From positions 62,001 to 126,000 of the forward strand of contig JAISUC010000010.1 in NCBI GenBank assembly GCA_031272275.1: 64,000 bases of DNA, written 5' to 3'. Source of the stretch: Actinomycetes bacterium (lineage in GTDB: Bacteria; Actinomycetota; Coriobacteriia; WRKU01; WQUG01). The notes beneath the pieces are model-generated. The model saw only the letters and a program-made list of their open reading frames with translations. It was not told the origin of the DNA and made no database searches. Numbering within the stretch: position 1 is the stretch's first letter; every line of letters begins with the position of its first letter. Positions 16,301 to 31,300 of the stretch are shown piece after piece. The position numbers were made by a program, and so were the translations under genes.

Positions 16301-19300
16301 AACCTGTCCGTGTCGACCTATGGCCTGACCGCGCCCACCGACCTGTACGTGTCCGAACTGACGGGCAACGACACCCTGGGTCTGGGCACGCAGACCAGCC
16401 CCTTCAAGACGCTGACCCGCGCTTTCAACGTCGCAAATGCCGGCAACAGCACGGTCTATGTCATGGATAACCTGATGGACACCTCGACCGCGACGGTTCC
16501 CAGCGGGCGCAACATCACCTTGACCGCGGCCGCCAGTGCGGTTGCCACCCCGGTCATCAACCGCGCCTGGACGCCGTCCGTCATGAACGCGACCCTGCTG
16601 CAGGTCAACACCGGCGGCACCCTGCACATCGAACGTGTGATTATCGACGGCGCGAAATCGAACATCGCGGCAAACACGGCTGCGGTACTGACCATAAACG
16701 GGGGGAGTGCGTCCCTGGACGGCGGTGTGATACGCAACAACCGCGCGGCGGTGGCGCCGGTTGTCGTCAGCTCGACTACGGGTTCGACCTTTACCCTGAA
16801 CAGCGGACAAATCACCGGCAACGTCAACACGGGCGGCGGCGGTGCGATCAGCCAGGCTGCCGGTACCGTCACCATTGCAGGCGGCAGCATTACGGCAAAC
16901 AGCGCCGGTACCGCAAATGGCGGCGCGATCTTGCTGACCGCCGGTACACTGAACCTGAACGACGGCGTGCTGTCCGGTAACGCCGCGGCAAACGGCGGCG
17001 GCGTCTACGTGACGGCAGGTACGCTGTCGCTGGACGGTTCGACCATTGAAAACAACACCGCGACCGCATCGGGTGGCGGTCTGTTCCTGCAGGCGGGCAC
17101 CCATACCTTTACGGATGGCGCACTGACCGGAAACACCGCCGGCACCGGTGGCGGTCTGTATTTGGGCAGCGGGAACCCCACGTGCTCGCAAAGCGGCGGA
17201 CAGATCGAGCATAACAATGCCACCTCGCTGGGTGGCGGTGCCTATCTGTTGCAGGGCACGTGGACCTTCAGCGCCGGCAGCATCGCAAACAACACCGCCA
17301 CCGACAACGGCGGCGGTGTCTATCTGGATTATTCGAACAGCACCTATCGGTCGACCATGCTGATCAGCGGCGGCACTGTCACCGCAAACACAGCAGGTGG
17401 ACAGGGAGCCGCCGTCTATCTGGAAAACAGCGCGATACTGCGCGTGTCCTCAACTCCGAAAATCGGTGTGGATGATGCGGACAACGGTGTCACTATCGCC
17501 GAAAACGCCAACAACAGCATTTCGCAGGACGGCAACCTGAACAACGGATCGCGCGTGAACATCGAAAGCAAATACGCGGGTGTCACCGGGTCACTGTTGG
17601 TCACCCGTATGCAGTCCAGCACATCGGCAGGCGAGGCCGCCTATTACCACTATGCGACACCGACCTATACGGTTGCGGTCGGCACGGCGACGACCTACGT
17701 TCTGCAGACGATTTCGGACCTGTATGTGGCCTCCACCGGCAGCGACACCACCGGTGACGGCACCGCGGCAAACCCCTATGCCAGCATCGCCAAGGCCGTG
17801 TCAGTGGCAAAGGCCGGTGCCAGTACCGTCTATGTCGTCGACGACATCACGATTTCTACGGTCACCAATATTCCCAGCGGCAAGCAAATCACCGTGACGC
17901 GCGCACCGTCGACGTTGACGACCGTGACGGCCACGCGCCGCACCGTCGGGACCTATACGGGTAACTTCTTCACCGTGCCTACGGGCGGTTCGCTGACCGT
18001 GCAAAACATCACGTTTTCGGGTGCGCGCACGCTGCTGACCGCCGACGCCGGGTCTTTGGTGTCGGTGACCGGCGGTAGCTTTACCCTGGGTGTCGGCGGA
18101 CGACTGATTGACAACCGCGCGGCAAACGGCGCGGGTATCGACCTGCAATCGGGTACGGTGACTTTGGGTGGCGGCGAGATCACCGGAAACGTCGTTTCGG
18201 GCAGCGGTGCCGCCATCCGCTATACGGCGGGAACCCTGTCGCTGTCAGGCGACGTGCGCGTCGGTACCAGCGACAGCGACAACGGGATTGCAATCGAGTC
18301 GGCGTCGCTTGCGCTGGACCAGACCGGCGACCTGTCGGCATCCTCGCGCGTCAACGTCGAGCTGAAAACCGGCGCGGGTGCCGGCACGGTCATTGCAACC
18401 AAGACCAGCGCGACATCCACCTCGGAAGCCGCGCATTACTATTATCAGTACGCATTGTACACGGTGGTGCGCGCCGACGCGGCGAACTATGTGCTGGCGA
18501 TTTCCAGCGACTTGTACGTATCGAGCACCGGTGATGACACCGGCAACGGCACGGTTGCGTCCCCGTTCAAGACCATCGCGCACGCTTTTGATGTGGCGGC
18601 GGTGGGTTCCAGCACCGTGCATGTCATGGACAGCCTGGTGATTGACAGTCAGGCCACCGTGCCCACGGGCAAAAACATCACGCTGCAACCCTGGGCATCG
18701 GCAACCACGACGCCGACGCTGACCCGGGCATCGGCGCCCAGCGCCTATACGGGTAACTTCATCACAGTCAATTCCGGTGGAAGCCTGGTCATCACAGGCT
18801 TAACACTCTCGGGTGCCAAGGCCGTCGTGTTGACGGGCGTATCCCCGCTGATTACGGTCGGCGGCGGTACGTTGACCGTCACAGGCGGCACACGTTTGGT
18901 GGACAACCGCGCAACCAACGGTGGCGCGGTTGCCATCAGCGCCGGCACCGTTACGATGAACGGTGGATCGGTGACCGGGAACGTCGCCACAAACGGTGGA
19001 GCGTTCTATGTCACCGGCGGCACCGTCAACTTGAACGATGTCACCATCAGCGGAAACTCCGCCACCAACGGCGGCGGCATCTATACCTCTGCCGGCACGG
19101 TGAACGTCACCGACGGCACGATTACCGCAAACGGCAGCACGGCCAGTACCGGGCGTGCCGTCTGGTTCGGCGGCAGTGCCGCCCTGAACATCGCGGGATG
19201 TCCGGTTATCGGTACCACTGCCGTCGACAACGGGGTGTGGATCAACACCACCGCTCAGACGATTACCCAAAACGGCGACCTGGACCCGGGCGCCCACGTG

Positions 19301-22300
19301 AACATCGAGGGCAAACTGAATGCGGCATCCGCCACCACCGTGGTCACCACGGTGGGCACCCAAACAAACGCCTCGGGGGCTGCGGTCTATACCAGCCAGG
19401 TGGCGGTCTTTGCCGTGGCGGTGGGTGACGACTACCACTACATCCTGTTGTCGCCGACGTCGCTGCACGTGGCATCCACCGGTAACGACAGCACCGGTGA
19501 CGGTACGCCCGGAAATCCGTTGGCGACCATAGCGCGGGCTTTCGCCATCGCAGGACCCGGCAACAGTACCGTCTATGTGATGGACGACTTGACCGTGCGT
19601 GCGGCGGCAACCATCGCGACGGGCAAGAACATCACTTTGACGCGCTGGGCATCGGCACCGGCGACCCCCACCATCGCGCGGTCCGCATCGGGCACCGTGT
19701 TCGCGGACAAGATGATCACGGTTGCAGCCGATGCGCGCCTGACCATCACGGCGCTTACGCTCGACGGTAAACGCTCCGAGATCTTCAGCACGACCGACAG
19801 TCTGCTGTATACGACAGGCGGCCAGATTGTGCTGGGCACCGGGGCAGTCGTCTGCAACAACAACGCCACGAACTCCGCCGTCTATCTGGACGGTACCGGT
19901 TCGCTGTTGACACTGAACGGCGGACGTATCCAGTACAACCAGGCATCAAACGGCGGTGGCGTCTATAGCACCGGTGGTAACGTAACCATCAACGACGGAG
20001 AGATTTCAGGCAACACCGCACAAACCGCATCGACAGCCTATGGTGGCGGTATCTATCTGACCGCATCGGGTGCGGGTGCGGGTGTGCTGACTGTAAACGG
20101 CGGCTCGATCAGCGGCAACTACGCACGCTCGACTGCGACAGGGAACTGCTTTGGCGGCGGCGTGTACCTGGCTGCATCGGCATCGGCCGTGGTCAACGGC
20201 GGACACATCGACAACAATCGTGCGACCACCGCCGGTGGTGGCGTGTATGTCGAGGGCGCCGCCAGCCTGACCCTGCAGGCGGGCAGCATCAACGGAAACG
20301 ATGCGGACGGTGCAAGCTCGCGCGGCGGTGCGGTTTTTGCGGCGTACCATAACACCAACCGCAATACCGTGAACATCACCGGCGGCACCATGAACTCGAA
20401 CCATGCCGCAACCGGTGGTGCTGTGTATCTGGAAAACTACACGACCGGCTATTACGGCACCCTGAATATGAGCGGCGGCGTGATGACCGGAAACACGGCT
20501 TCTGCCGCGACCGCGGGAACAGCCGTCTATCAAATCAACCCGCTGGGTATCTACCTGTCTGCCGGCGCACAAATCGGCGTCGATGATTCCGACAACGGTA
20601 TTTTCCTAGGGGCAAGCGGTGCCCTGATCACCCAGTCGGGCGACCTGACCGGTGTGCGTATCAACGTGTCGGGTAAAACCGGTGCGGTGAACGGCACCCA
20701 GATTGTCGCCAAATCGGGCGGCGCGAACACCGGTGACAGCGAAGCGGCCATCTATTTCTACCAGAACGCGCTGTACTACATCGGCGTCGGGACGTCCTCT
20801 ACCTATGTGTTAAGAACCGCATCGGATCTGTACGTGTCCGCCGCAGGTTCGGACAACAACCCGGGTACGGTGGCCCAGCCCTTTGCGACGCTGAACAAGG
20901 CCTTTGCCGAGGCCAACGCCGGTAACACCACCGTGCACTTGATGGACAGCATCAACCAGGCGGCAGCTGCCACGGTACCCGCCGGCAAATACATCAAGCT
21001 GGTGCGTTGGGAGGACAGCGCCGAGGCCACTCCGGTCGTGACACGTACCGGGTCCGTGCGCCTGTTTACGCTGACTTCGGCGTCGTCACTGACGATCACC
21101 GGGATCACCTTTGACGGAAACCGCGACAACATTCTGTCGGCGACGAACAACATCTTCTATGTGCCTGCGGGAACCACGTTGACCCTGGGCGTCGGCTGCA
21201 GCGTGATTAACAACAACGCAGCGGTTGCCCCCGTCGAGGTCGGGGGGGCACAGGGTTCGCAGGGTACGCTGAACATCGCAGGCGCCGTGTTGGCGAACAA
21301 CACCAACACCGGCAGCAACGGCGGCGGTGCGGTCTATTCGGACAACGGGCGCATCACGATGACCGCAGGCGAGCTGTACGGAAACGCCGGTGCCAACGGT
21401 GGCGCCATCCACCATCGCGGTTCCTATGGCAGCCTGAACCTGTCAGGCGGCATCCTGCACGACAACCAGGCGACGGCGGCAGGCGGTGCGGTTTATATGT
21501 ATTCGTCGGCAGCTGCCGCGACCTTTGGTTCCGTGCAGTTCCGCGACAACCGCGCAACGACGTCGGGTGGTGCGCTGTATAACGAGAACTCGACCGTGAC
21601 CATGACCGGGACCGTGTTCACGGGCAACCGTGCGGGTACGATCGGTGGTGCCGTGTACACCAACAACGGTGCGGTGACCGCCAATAATATCAGCGTTTCG
21701 AACAACACCGCAGCCACCAACGGCGGCGGTATCTACCAGGCGGCCAACACCGTGACGCTGGCCTCGCCGTCATTCACCGGCAATGCGGCAACGCTGGGCA
21801 AGGCCTATTATTTCAACGCCGGTACCCTGAAACTGACCGGAACGCCGCAGATCGGAACGTCGAACGCCGACAACGGCATCTGGTTGAACAGCAGCCTGAC
21901 GATAACCCAGGACGGCGACCTGGGCACGTCGGCCCGCGTGAATGTCGAGCTGAAAAACGGCGCGGTGTCCGGCACACAGATTGTCACGAAAACCGGAACG
22001 ACGACCCTGGATACGGAAGCCGACCGTTATTACTACCAGATACCGATTTATGTGATGGCGGTGGGTGACAGCACCCATTACGTGCTGCGCACCAGCACCG
22101 ACCTGTACGTGTCCGCCGCAGGTAACGACAGCACCGGTGACGGCACGGTCGGCAACCCCTTTGCTACCATCAGCAAAGCCGTCAGCGTCGCGAACGCCGG
22201 TGCGTCAACCATCCACATCATGACCGACCTGAACGTGAACTACAACAGCTCCGTCCCCAGCGGCAAGCAAATCACCGTGCGCGGCTGGGCTTCCGCCGCA

Positions 22301-25300
22301 ACGACCCCGACGGTACGACGTGCCTATGCGCCGGCCACCTATTCAGGCTATCTGTTCGAGGCCGCATCGGGCGGTACGCTGACGCTGCGCGATTTGACGG
22401 TGGACGGCAGCAACGACCAAATCGGCGTCACCACCAATCCCTTGGTGAACGTCGCCGGTGGATTCGTGCTGGGGCAGGACGCCCACCTGACCAATAACTA
22501 CGCAACCAACGGTGGCGCCGTGGTCGCAGCCGGTACCGTGAACATCGCGGGCGGCACCATCGACAACTGTAAAGTCACCGCCAGTGGTGGCGCCGTCTAT
22601 CACAGTAATGGTAGCTTTGTGATGAGCGACGGCATCATATCCGACAACCGCGCACTGAACGGCGGCGGCGTCTATCTGGCTGCCGGCACCATCAACCTGA
22701 CCGGCGGCAGCATTTCCGAAAACCACGCGGATCAGGACGGCGGCGGGTTGTATCTGGTTCCGAACAGCGCCCAGATGATGAACGGGGCTGCGCTGACCAT
22801 CGCCGGAAACGATGCCGGGCGCGACGGCGGTGCCGTCTTCCTGGTTAACGGCACGCTGAACCTGTATGCGGGCAGCATCCGGGAAAACACCGCCGTGCGT
22901 AACGGCGGCGGCATCTACCAGGGTGCCGGTGCGGTCGTGATGCGCAACTTCACCTTTACGGGTAACGCCGCGCAGACCGGACGCGCACTGTACACTGCCA
23001 CCGGATCGGTGTCGCTCAGCCTGGGACCCAAAGTCGGTACGACCGATAACGACAACGGAATCTACTTGGGAGTGGCAACGCTGAACATCGCCCAGGACGC
23101 AAATCTGGCCGCAGACGCGCGCATCAATGTCGAGGCGAAACTGAACGCCATCGCAGGAACCCAAATCGTCGCGAAATCAAACGGCATCACCTCCGAAACC
23201 GAGGCAAGCCAGTACTTCTATCAAATCGCCGCCTACAGCATCGTCAAGGGCACGGACGCGACCTATATCCTGGCATCGTCCAGCGACCTGTATGTGGCAT
23301 CCACCGGAAACGACGTGACCGGCGACGGCAGCGTCGGCAATCCGCTGGCATCCGTGGCGCGTGCGGTCGCGGTTGCGGGCACCGGCTCGACCCGTATCCA
23401 CGTGATGGACGACGTGGTCTTTTCCGCACAGGCGGAGGTCACCAGCGGCAAAGCCATCACGGTTGATCGCTGGGCATCGGCCACCGACCCCGACGTACAC
23501 ATTACGCGTAACGACAATCCCGCCTATACCGGTGCCTTTGCCAATGTGGCATCGGGCGGGTCGCTGACCCTTACGGGACTGACCATCGACGGCGCCGCCG
23601 ACAGCATCAGCGGTAACTTCACCGGCCTGATAACCAACGCGGGTACCGTGAATATCGGCAGCGGCACGACGCTGATGAACAACCGCAGCGCCAACGGGGC
23701 TGCCATCACCAGCAGCGGCACAGTCGTGCTGGCGAACGGTTCGCTGTTGACGGGCAACACCGCCGTCACCAACGGTGGTGCCATCAACATGACGAACGGC
23801 ACCCTGAACATTCAGGCGGGATCGCGCATTGCAACCAACACGGCGGGTGCCGGTGGCGGTGCGGTGTATCAGGCCGCAGGTACGGTAAACCTGACCGGGG
23901 GTACTATCAACGGAAACACTGCAGGCACCAACGGGGCGGCGCTGTTCTTTGCGGCCGGCGCGGTCAACATCAGCGGCAGCCCCATCGTGGGTCTGACCGA
24001 CACGGATAACGGTATCTGGTTGGCAACCAGCGCGCTGACGATGACCCAGGCAGGCGATCTGGGTGCCAACGCGCATATCAACGTCCAGGAAAAATCGGGC
24101 GGTGTCGTCAACACGGTCATCGTGAACAAAACCGGCACGGCGACCAGCGATGCCGAGGTCGCACAGTATCACTATCAGCGCGGCGTCTATTCGATGGTGC
24201 GCGGTTCGGCGACCACCTATACCCTGTCGGTCAAGCGGCATTTCTACGTCAGCCACGACGGTGACGACGTGACCGGTGACGGTACCGTGGGTAACCCGCT
24301 GCGTACCATCGGCTATGCCTTTAGCGTGGCACCCACCGGCGAGACCACGGTTACGGTCATGAACGACCTGACCATCGGCACGGCGGAAGGTATCGCGACC
24401 ATCGCCGCGTCCAAGAACATCACCCTGGAGCGCTGGGCATCGGCGACTACCACGCCGACGATCAAACGCGACGTGCCGCCGACCCCCTACAGCGGACAGG
24501 TGATCTCGGTGGCGTCGGGGGCGACACTGACCATTCAGGGGCTTATCTTTGACGGCAAAAGCGGTGTCGAGGCGATGCCTACTTGCAACACCTTCATCGC
24601 CAATGCCGGCACGGTGAACCTGACGGCGGGCAGTCGTGTGAAAGACATCAAGAGCAGCGACGCCGGCGCATTCATTTCAGGTGCCACGGTTACGGTATCC
24701 GACAGCGCGCTGGACAACTGCCAGACCACCAGCAGCGGCGGCGCCATCAGTGCCACCACCGTGACGGTCGCTGACAGCACTTTCAACAACTGTTCGGCAG
24801 GCGCCAACGGTGGCGCCATTAACGCAACGACGGTGACGGTCACCGACAGCGTTTTCACCAACTATAATGCGACCACGAACGGTGGCGCGATCAATGCAAC
24901 CACCATCAATGTCACGGGTTGCACATTCCGGGACGGCCAGGCAGGCGGCAGTGGTGGTGCCCTGAACGCGGGAGGTGCCACAACCGCACGGGATTGCCTG
25001 TTTGCAGATAACACGGCGGGATCCCAGGGTGGCTCGATTAACACGGTCGGTGTTCTGACTCTGACCGACAGCACTGTGCGGGGCTGCACCGCTGCAAACG
25101 GTGGCGCGGCATACGGCAACTCGAACCTGGTTATCAGCGGCAGTTTGGTCGAGAACAACCAAGCGACCGCTGCCGGCGGCGCGTTCTATCTGCTGAATCC
25201 GGGGACCGTGAATTACGCAACCACCACGGTGCGCGGCAACCGGGCGGTCAGCGGCGGCGCTATTTGCGTGGTGCATAACGGAACGGGACAGGGCTCCTAT

Positions 25301-28300
25301 GAGGTGGCAACACGCGTCCGCAACTTTAACCTGAGCAGCGGCGAAATCAGCGGAAACACCGCAAGCGGCAGTGGTGGTGCGTTCTACCTGTACGAAACCG
25401 GATACGGACAAGCTTATACAACGTACAACGGCTATGTTACCCATGGCGGTGGTGCAATCAGTATTCAATACAACCTGAATATTACCGGTGGTCTGATTAC
25501 GGGAAACACCGCCACAGGCAACGGTGGTGCCATTTTCAGTGCGACCAATGCAAATCAGTACCGACTGTATCAGAATAATTATCAGTGGGGTTATGGATCA
25601 TTGCGCGTCAATATGAGTGGTGGTGAAATCAGCGACAACGCTGCGACAAACGGCGGCGGAATCATCCTGAATTCGACCAGCGGTAACACTCCCCCTGATG
25701 CCAGCCAGTCGCCTCAGTTCAATATGAGTGGAGGTGTTATCACCGGTAATACGGCGACTGCCGTGGGTGCAGGCGTCTATATGGCGGCGATGACTTTCCC
25801 GACGCTCAGCGGTAAACCGCAAATCGGTACCTTTGACGACGACAACGGCATCTATCTGGCGGACAAGACCATCGCACAGAACGGTAACTTCGAGGCGGGA
25901 TCGCACGTCAACGTCGAAAGCAAAGCCGGCACGAACACCCGGAGCATCATCGTTGACAAGGCAGGTGCGGTGACTTCTGTTACGGAAGCCGCGATGTATT
26001 ACTACCAGGTTCCCCTGTGGAATATCAAGGTCGGCACCAGTGCAACTTATGTCTTGGGAGTTCCCACCGACCTGTACGTATCCGAAAACGGTGACAACGC
26101 CACCGGTGACGGCACCCCCGCTCATCCGCTGAAGACCCTGCAGTACGCCGTGAACGTGGCGGAGCTGGGCGCGACCACCGTGCACGTCATGGACGACCTG
26201 CTGTTCAAAGAGCAGGTTAGCATTGCCAGCGGATTCGATGTCACCTTTACCGGCTGGAGCAGTGCCGCGACCACCCCGACCGTCCTGCGGTCGGTATCCC
26301 CGCTGTTCAGCGGTGCGATGTTTGTCGTGAACACCGGCGGCAGCATGACCCTGAGCAATTTGATTCTGGCGGGGAACAAGGGCTCGATTTCCGGAAACAC
26401 CGACGCGGTGGTTTCGGTCCCCGGCGGTACCTTTAACCTGCAAAACGGCGGTGTCATTTGTGACAACCGCGCCGCGACCGCCCCGCTGAACCTGACCGCG
26501 GCCGCTTCGGTCGCAAACATCAGCGGCGGCGAAATCCGCGGAAACATCGCCTCTGCCGGTGGTGCGATTAACGTCACGGCGGGCACGCTGAATACCTCCG
26601 GCGGTTGGCTGCACGACAACACCGTCACAGGAAACGGCGGCGCGATTAACCTGGCTGCCGGAACGCATACGTTAAACAACCTGCGTATCAGTGCCAACTC
26701 CGCCGCACGCGGCGGTGCGATTGCCACCAGCGGCAGCACCATCATCACCTCGAACAATGCCGTGCTGGAAAACAACACCGCAACCAGCCAGGGCGGCGCG
26801 GTGTACCAGGCGGGCGGTACGGTGACCCTGACCGATGCACTGATTTCAGGCAACACCGCGACCGCATCGGGCGGCGGCGTGTACCTGGTCGCGGGTACCG
26901 GCGGGACCCTGCAGCTGAACGGCGGTACGCTGACCGGTAACGCCGCCCCTGCGGGCAAGGCCATCGAATACGCCAGCGGCAACCTGAAGATCTCGGGTGA
27001 CATCCGCATCGGCGTGAACGACAGTGACAACGGCGTGCGCATCAGCGGCGCCACGCTGGCACTGACCCAGACGGGCGGTGCCTTGGGCACAAACGCCCGC
27101 GTGAACATCGAAAGCAAAACATCCGCCACCAGCGGCACGGTGGTTGCCGACAAGGAAAGTGGGCTTTCCACTCCGGCAGAGGCGGCCAAGTACTTCTATC
27201 AGATACCGGTCTTTTCCGTAGCCAAGGGCAGCGATACCTCTTACATCCTGCAGGCGGCTCAAGACCTCTATGTGTCGCAAGACATCGGAAACGACAGCAC
27301 CGGCGACGGTACGGTCGCACGTCCCCTGAAATCACTGGCGCGTGCCTTTGAGGTTGCGCGCTCGACCGGGACGACGGTGTACGTCATGACGAACCTGTTG
27401 GCAGAAACCGCAGCCACGCTGCCTGCCGGCGTGAACCTGACGGTCACCCGCTGGGCATCGAGCGACGGCACGCCCACCGTGCGCCGTAAATATGCCAGTC
27501 CCGCATACACGGGCGTGCTGATCAATGTCAGCGAGGGCGCATCGTTGACGCTCCGGAACATTACCCTGTCGGGTGGCGCGGACGGCACCATCAGTGGGCT
27601 TACCTCGACCATGATCGCGGTCGACGGGGCGGCGCTCACGATAGGTTCGGGCGCACGCGTTGTGGCCAATAACGCCGCAGCGGCAGCGATTACACTCTCC
27701 AATAAATCCGCATCGAACCTGCTGCTGGCAGGCGGCGAGGTCAGCGGCCATACATCGACGGGCAACGGTGCCGCGATTTCGGCGGGGGCGGGTACCATTA
27801 CCGCCACGTCCGGCAGCATCGTGAACAACACCACGACCGGACAGGGTGCCGCGATTTATATGGCGACCGGCACGCTGAACCTGAACGGCATTCCGGTGAC
27901 CGGAAACACCTCGACGGGCAACGGCGGTGCCATCAGTATGGCGGCAGGAACCGCCACCATCACCGGCGGGCAGATCAACAACAACAGCGGTGCCAACGGC
28001 GGCGCGCTGTACCTGGCCGCAGGCACCGCCACCTTCACCGGGACCGAACTGAACGACAACACGGGCACCAACGGCGGTGCGGTCTATGTGGCAGGCGGCA
28101 CGCTGAACCTGAACAACCTGACCCTGACCGGCAACAGCGCCGGTCGCGCGGGTGCCGTGTATGTGACCGCCGGTACCACCAACCTGACCGCTGTCACCGT
28201 GACCGGGAACACAACCACCGGCTCGGGCACCTATGGCGGCGGTATCTATGCGGCCGGAACGGCGACACTCAACCTGAACAACAGCACCATCGACCACAAC

Positions 28301-31300
28301 ACCGCCACCAACGGTGCGGGTATTGCGGTTGCGGGTGCCGGCGTGACCTTGAAAGACACGACCATCACCCAAAACAGCGGCACCACCGGCGTCGGCGTGC
28401 ATTTCGCGTCCGGCTCGGTCACGCTCGAGGGCAAGGCCGTGATAGGAACCGGCGACACCGACAACGCCATCGCCATCACGTCCGCGGCGCTTTCCCTGAC
28501 CCAAAACGGCAACCTGACGACGGGCAGCAGCGTCTATATCGACTCGAAACTGTCGGCCGTTGCGGGCACGACCATCGTCACCAAACAGGGGCCGGCGACT
28601 ACGCTCGCGGAAGCCGCGATGTATCACTACCGCGTCGCCGCCTATCAAATCACGACCAAAGCCGAAGACGACACCGTCTATGTCCTGTCCGCGCCGACGG
28701 CGCTCTACGTTTCGCGCTATGGCAACGACTCGGGTGCGGGTACCGTCAGCGAGCCCTTTGCGACCATCCAGCGCGCATTCGACGTGGCGCCCTATGCCGC
28801 CAGTTCGGCTGCGACCGTCTATGTGATGGACAGCCTGACGCAGGCCGCGGCGGCCACGGTTCCGGCGGGCAAGACGCTGACTCTGACGCGCTGGGACAGC
28901 GCAGTCGGCACACCCACGGTCTCGCGCAAGGCCACGGCCCCGGTGCTGACCGGCGACATGTTTACGGTACCGGCGTCCGCATCGCTGACCGTCAGCGACC
29001 TGATTCTGTCGGGGGCGGCAGACGCGCTGACCTCGGCGGTATCCGGGTCCATTCTGACGGTAAATGGGGGGAGTCTGACCCTGGCATCGGGTGCCCGGGT
29101 CATCAAGAACGCGTCTGCCGGCTCTGCCGCGGTCAAGGTCACCGCCACCACCGGCTCGGTCCTGGTGATTAACGGTGCCGATATCAGTGACAACACGAAC
29201 ACCGTCGATGGTACGACCGGCGCTGTGGGTGCCGGCGTGTCGGTGGCGGGCGGTACGGTGTCGGTGGTAGACGGCCGGTTTGCCAACAACACGGCAGCCG
29301 GTAACCAGAAAGCCTATGGTGCCGGTCTGTATGCAAATGCAGGCGCCATCAGCGTGCAAAAGGCCACATTCACCGGCAACAGTGCTATCGCGGGCGGTGC
29401 CGTATACGTGGCGGGTGCCACTGTCACCATGGGCACGGTGTCCTTCACCAACAACAGTGCCACCACCGGTGGTGCCCTGCAGGCCGATTCGGGTACGGTG
29501 AACATCCAGAACGGTACATTCACGAACAACGCGACCACCGGAACCGGCGGTGCGTTGCAGGTGGGGGCTGCCACCGTCACCGTACAGGCGGGCAGCCTGA
29601 CCGGCAACAGTTCGGCCGCTGCCGGTGGCGCGGCGTATCTGGCCGGCGGCACCCTGAACCTGGGGACGGTTGAGCTCTCGGGCAACACCGCCGCCACGAC
29701 CGGTGGTGCGCTGCACCAGGCATCGGGCAGCCTGAGCTTGGGCAACGTGACCATAACCAACAACAGCGCCACCGGTACGGGACAGGCCATCTATTACGCG
29801 TCCGGTACGCTGGCATTGGGCGGGACGACACCGCATATCGGGACGACGGATGCAGACAACGGCATCCTGATCGCCGGGGCTGCGTTGTCCCTGACCCAGA
29901 ACGTTAACTTCGGCAGTGGCGCGCGGGTGAATGTCGAGGGCAAGACCTCGGCACTGGCAGGGAGCGTCATCGCGGTCAAGACCATCACGACGACCAGCGA
30001 TTCCGAGGCGGGCGTCTATTATTACGGCGTCCCGGTCTTCGACGTCGTGCGGGCGACGGCAAACGATACCCAGTACGTATTGGGGTCATCGGGTGATTTG
30101 TACGTATCCCAGATCAGTGGAGACGACGTAACCGGTGACGGTTCACCGGCAAACCCGCTGAAAACTCTCCCCCGTGCCTTTACGGTGGCGGGCAGCGGCA
30201 CCAGTCACGTGTGGGTGATGGACACGTTGACCTCGGATGCGGTGGCGACGGTACCGTCCGGCAAGAACATCACCGTGTCGACGATGGAGGGTCTGTCCGG
30301 TCCGGTTGCGGTGAATCGTCGCATCAGTCCCAGTCTGTATACGGGCGTGCTGTTCTCGGTGGCAAGCGGTGGCAGCCTGACGATTGAAAATCTGGCGATC
30401 AACGGCGGGTCGGGCGCAACGACGACCGACACCAACGCGCTGGTCTCGGTTGCAGGCGGTGCATTCACGCTGGGGACCGGCGGCAAGCTGATGGATAACA
30501 AGGCCGCAACGGCGGCACTGGTGCTGACCAATGCGACAGGCGGCTCGGTGACCATCAACGGCGGCGAGATCTCGAACAACCAGTCCGGCGAATCGGGCGG
30601 CGGTATCGCGATGGCGGGCGGTACGCTGACCTTGGTCAGCGGGCGTATCAGCAACAACACCGTGACGGCGGCGGTCACCGCTACGGGTGCGCGTTACGGC
30701 GGTGGTGTCTATGTGGGCGCCGGAACCGTCGTGATGTCGGGTGGTGAAATCAGTGGTAACACCGTGACCACCCAGGGCACGCGTGACGTGGCGGGTGCGG
30801 GTCTGTATATCGCAGGCGGCACCGTGACGGTGACCGGGGGACAAATCACGAACAACACGGCCACGTCGGCCACGTCGGCTGCGGCATACGGTGGCGGTCT
30901 GTACGTGGCGGCGGGATCCGTGATGCTGGGACAGGCATCAATCAGCGGCAACAGCGCAAAGACCGCCGGTGGCGGAATCTATCAGGCGGGAACCGCGACC
31001 ATCAGCGCCGCCGGTACCACAATCAATACCAACAGCTCGCTGCGTGGTGCCGCGTTATATCTGGCTGCCGGTACGGCGTCGTTCGATTCGGCGACCTTGT
31101 CGGGTAACCAGGCTTTGGGCAGCGGTGCCCAGGGCGGCGCCATCTATCAGGCGACCGGTACCCTGACCGTGACCGAGGGCAGCGTGGCAAACAACGTCGC
31201 CTACAGCGACGGCGGCGGTCTGTATCTGGCTGCCGGAACGGCGACACTGGCGGGCACGTTCACCGGAAACACGGTGGTGTCCGGGTCGGGAACCGCCGTG

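Noticed and set aside
13742-17212. Very long antisense open frames opposite the giant gene (also 27332-29836, 33587-34936 and others)
   Set aside because: They mirror the codon bias of the repetitive high-GC sense gene, are rich in Arg/Gly/His/Gln and have no family features.
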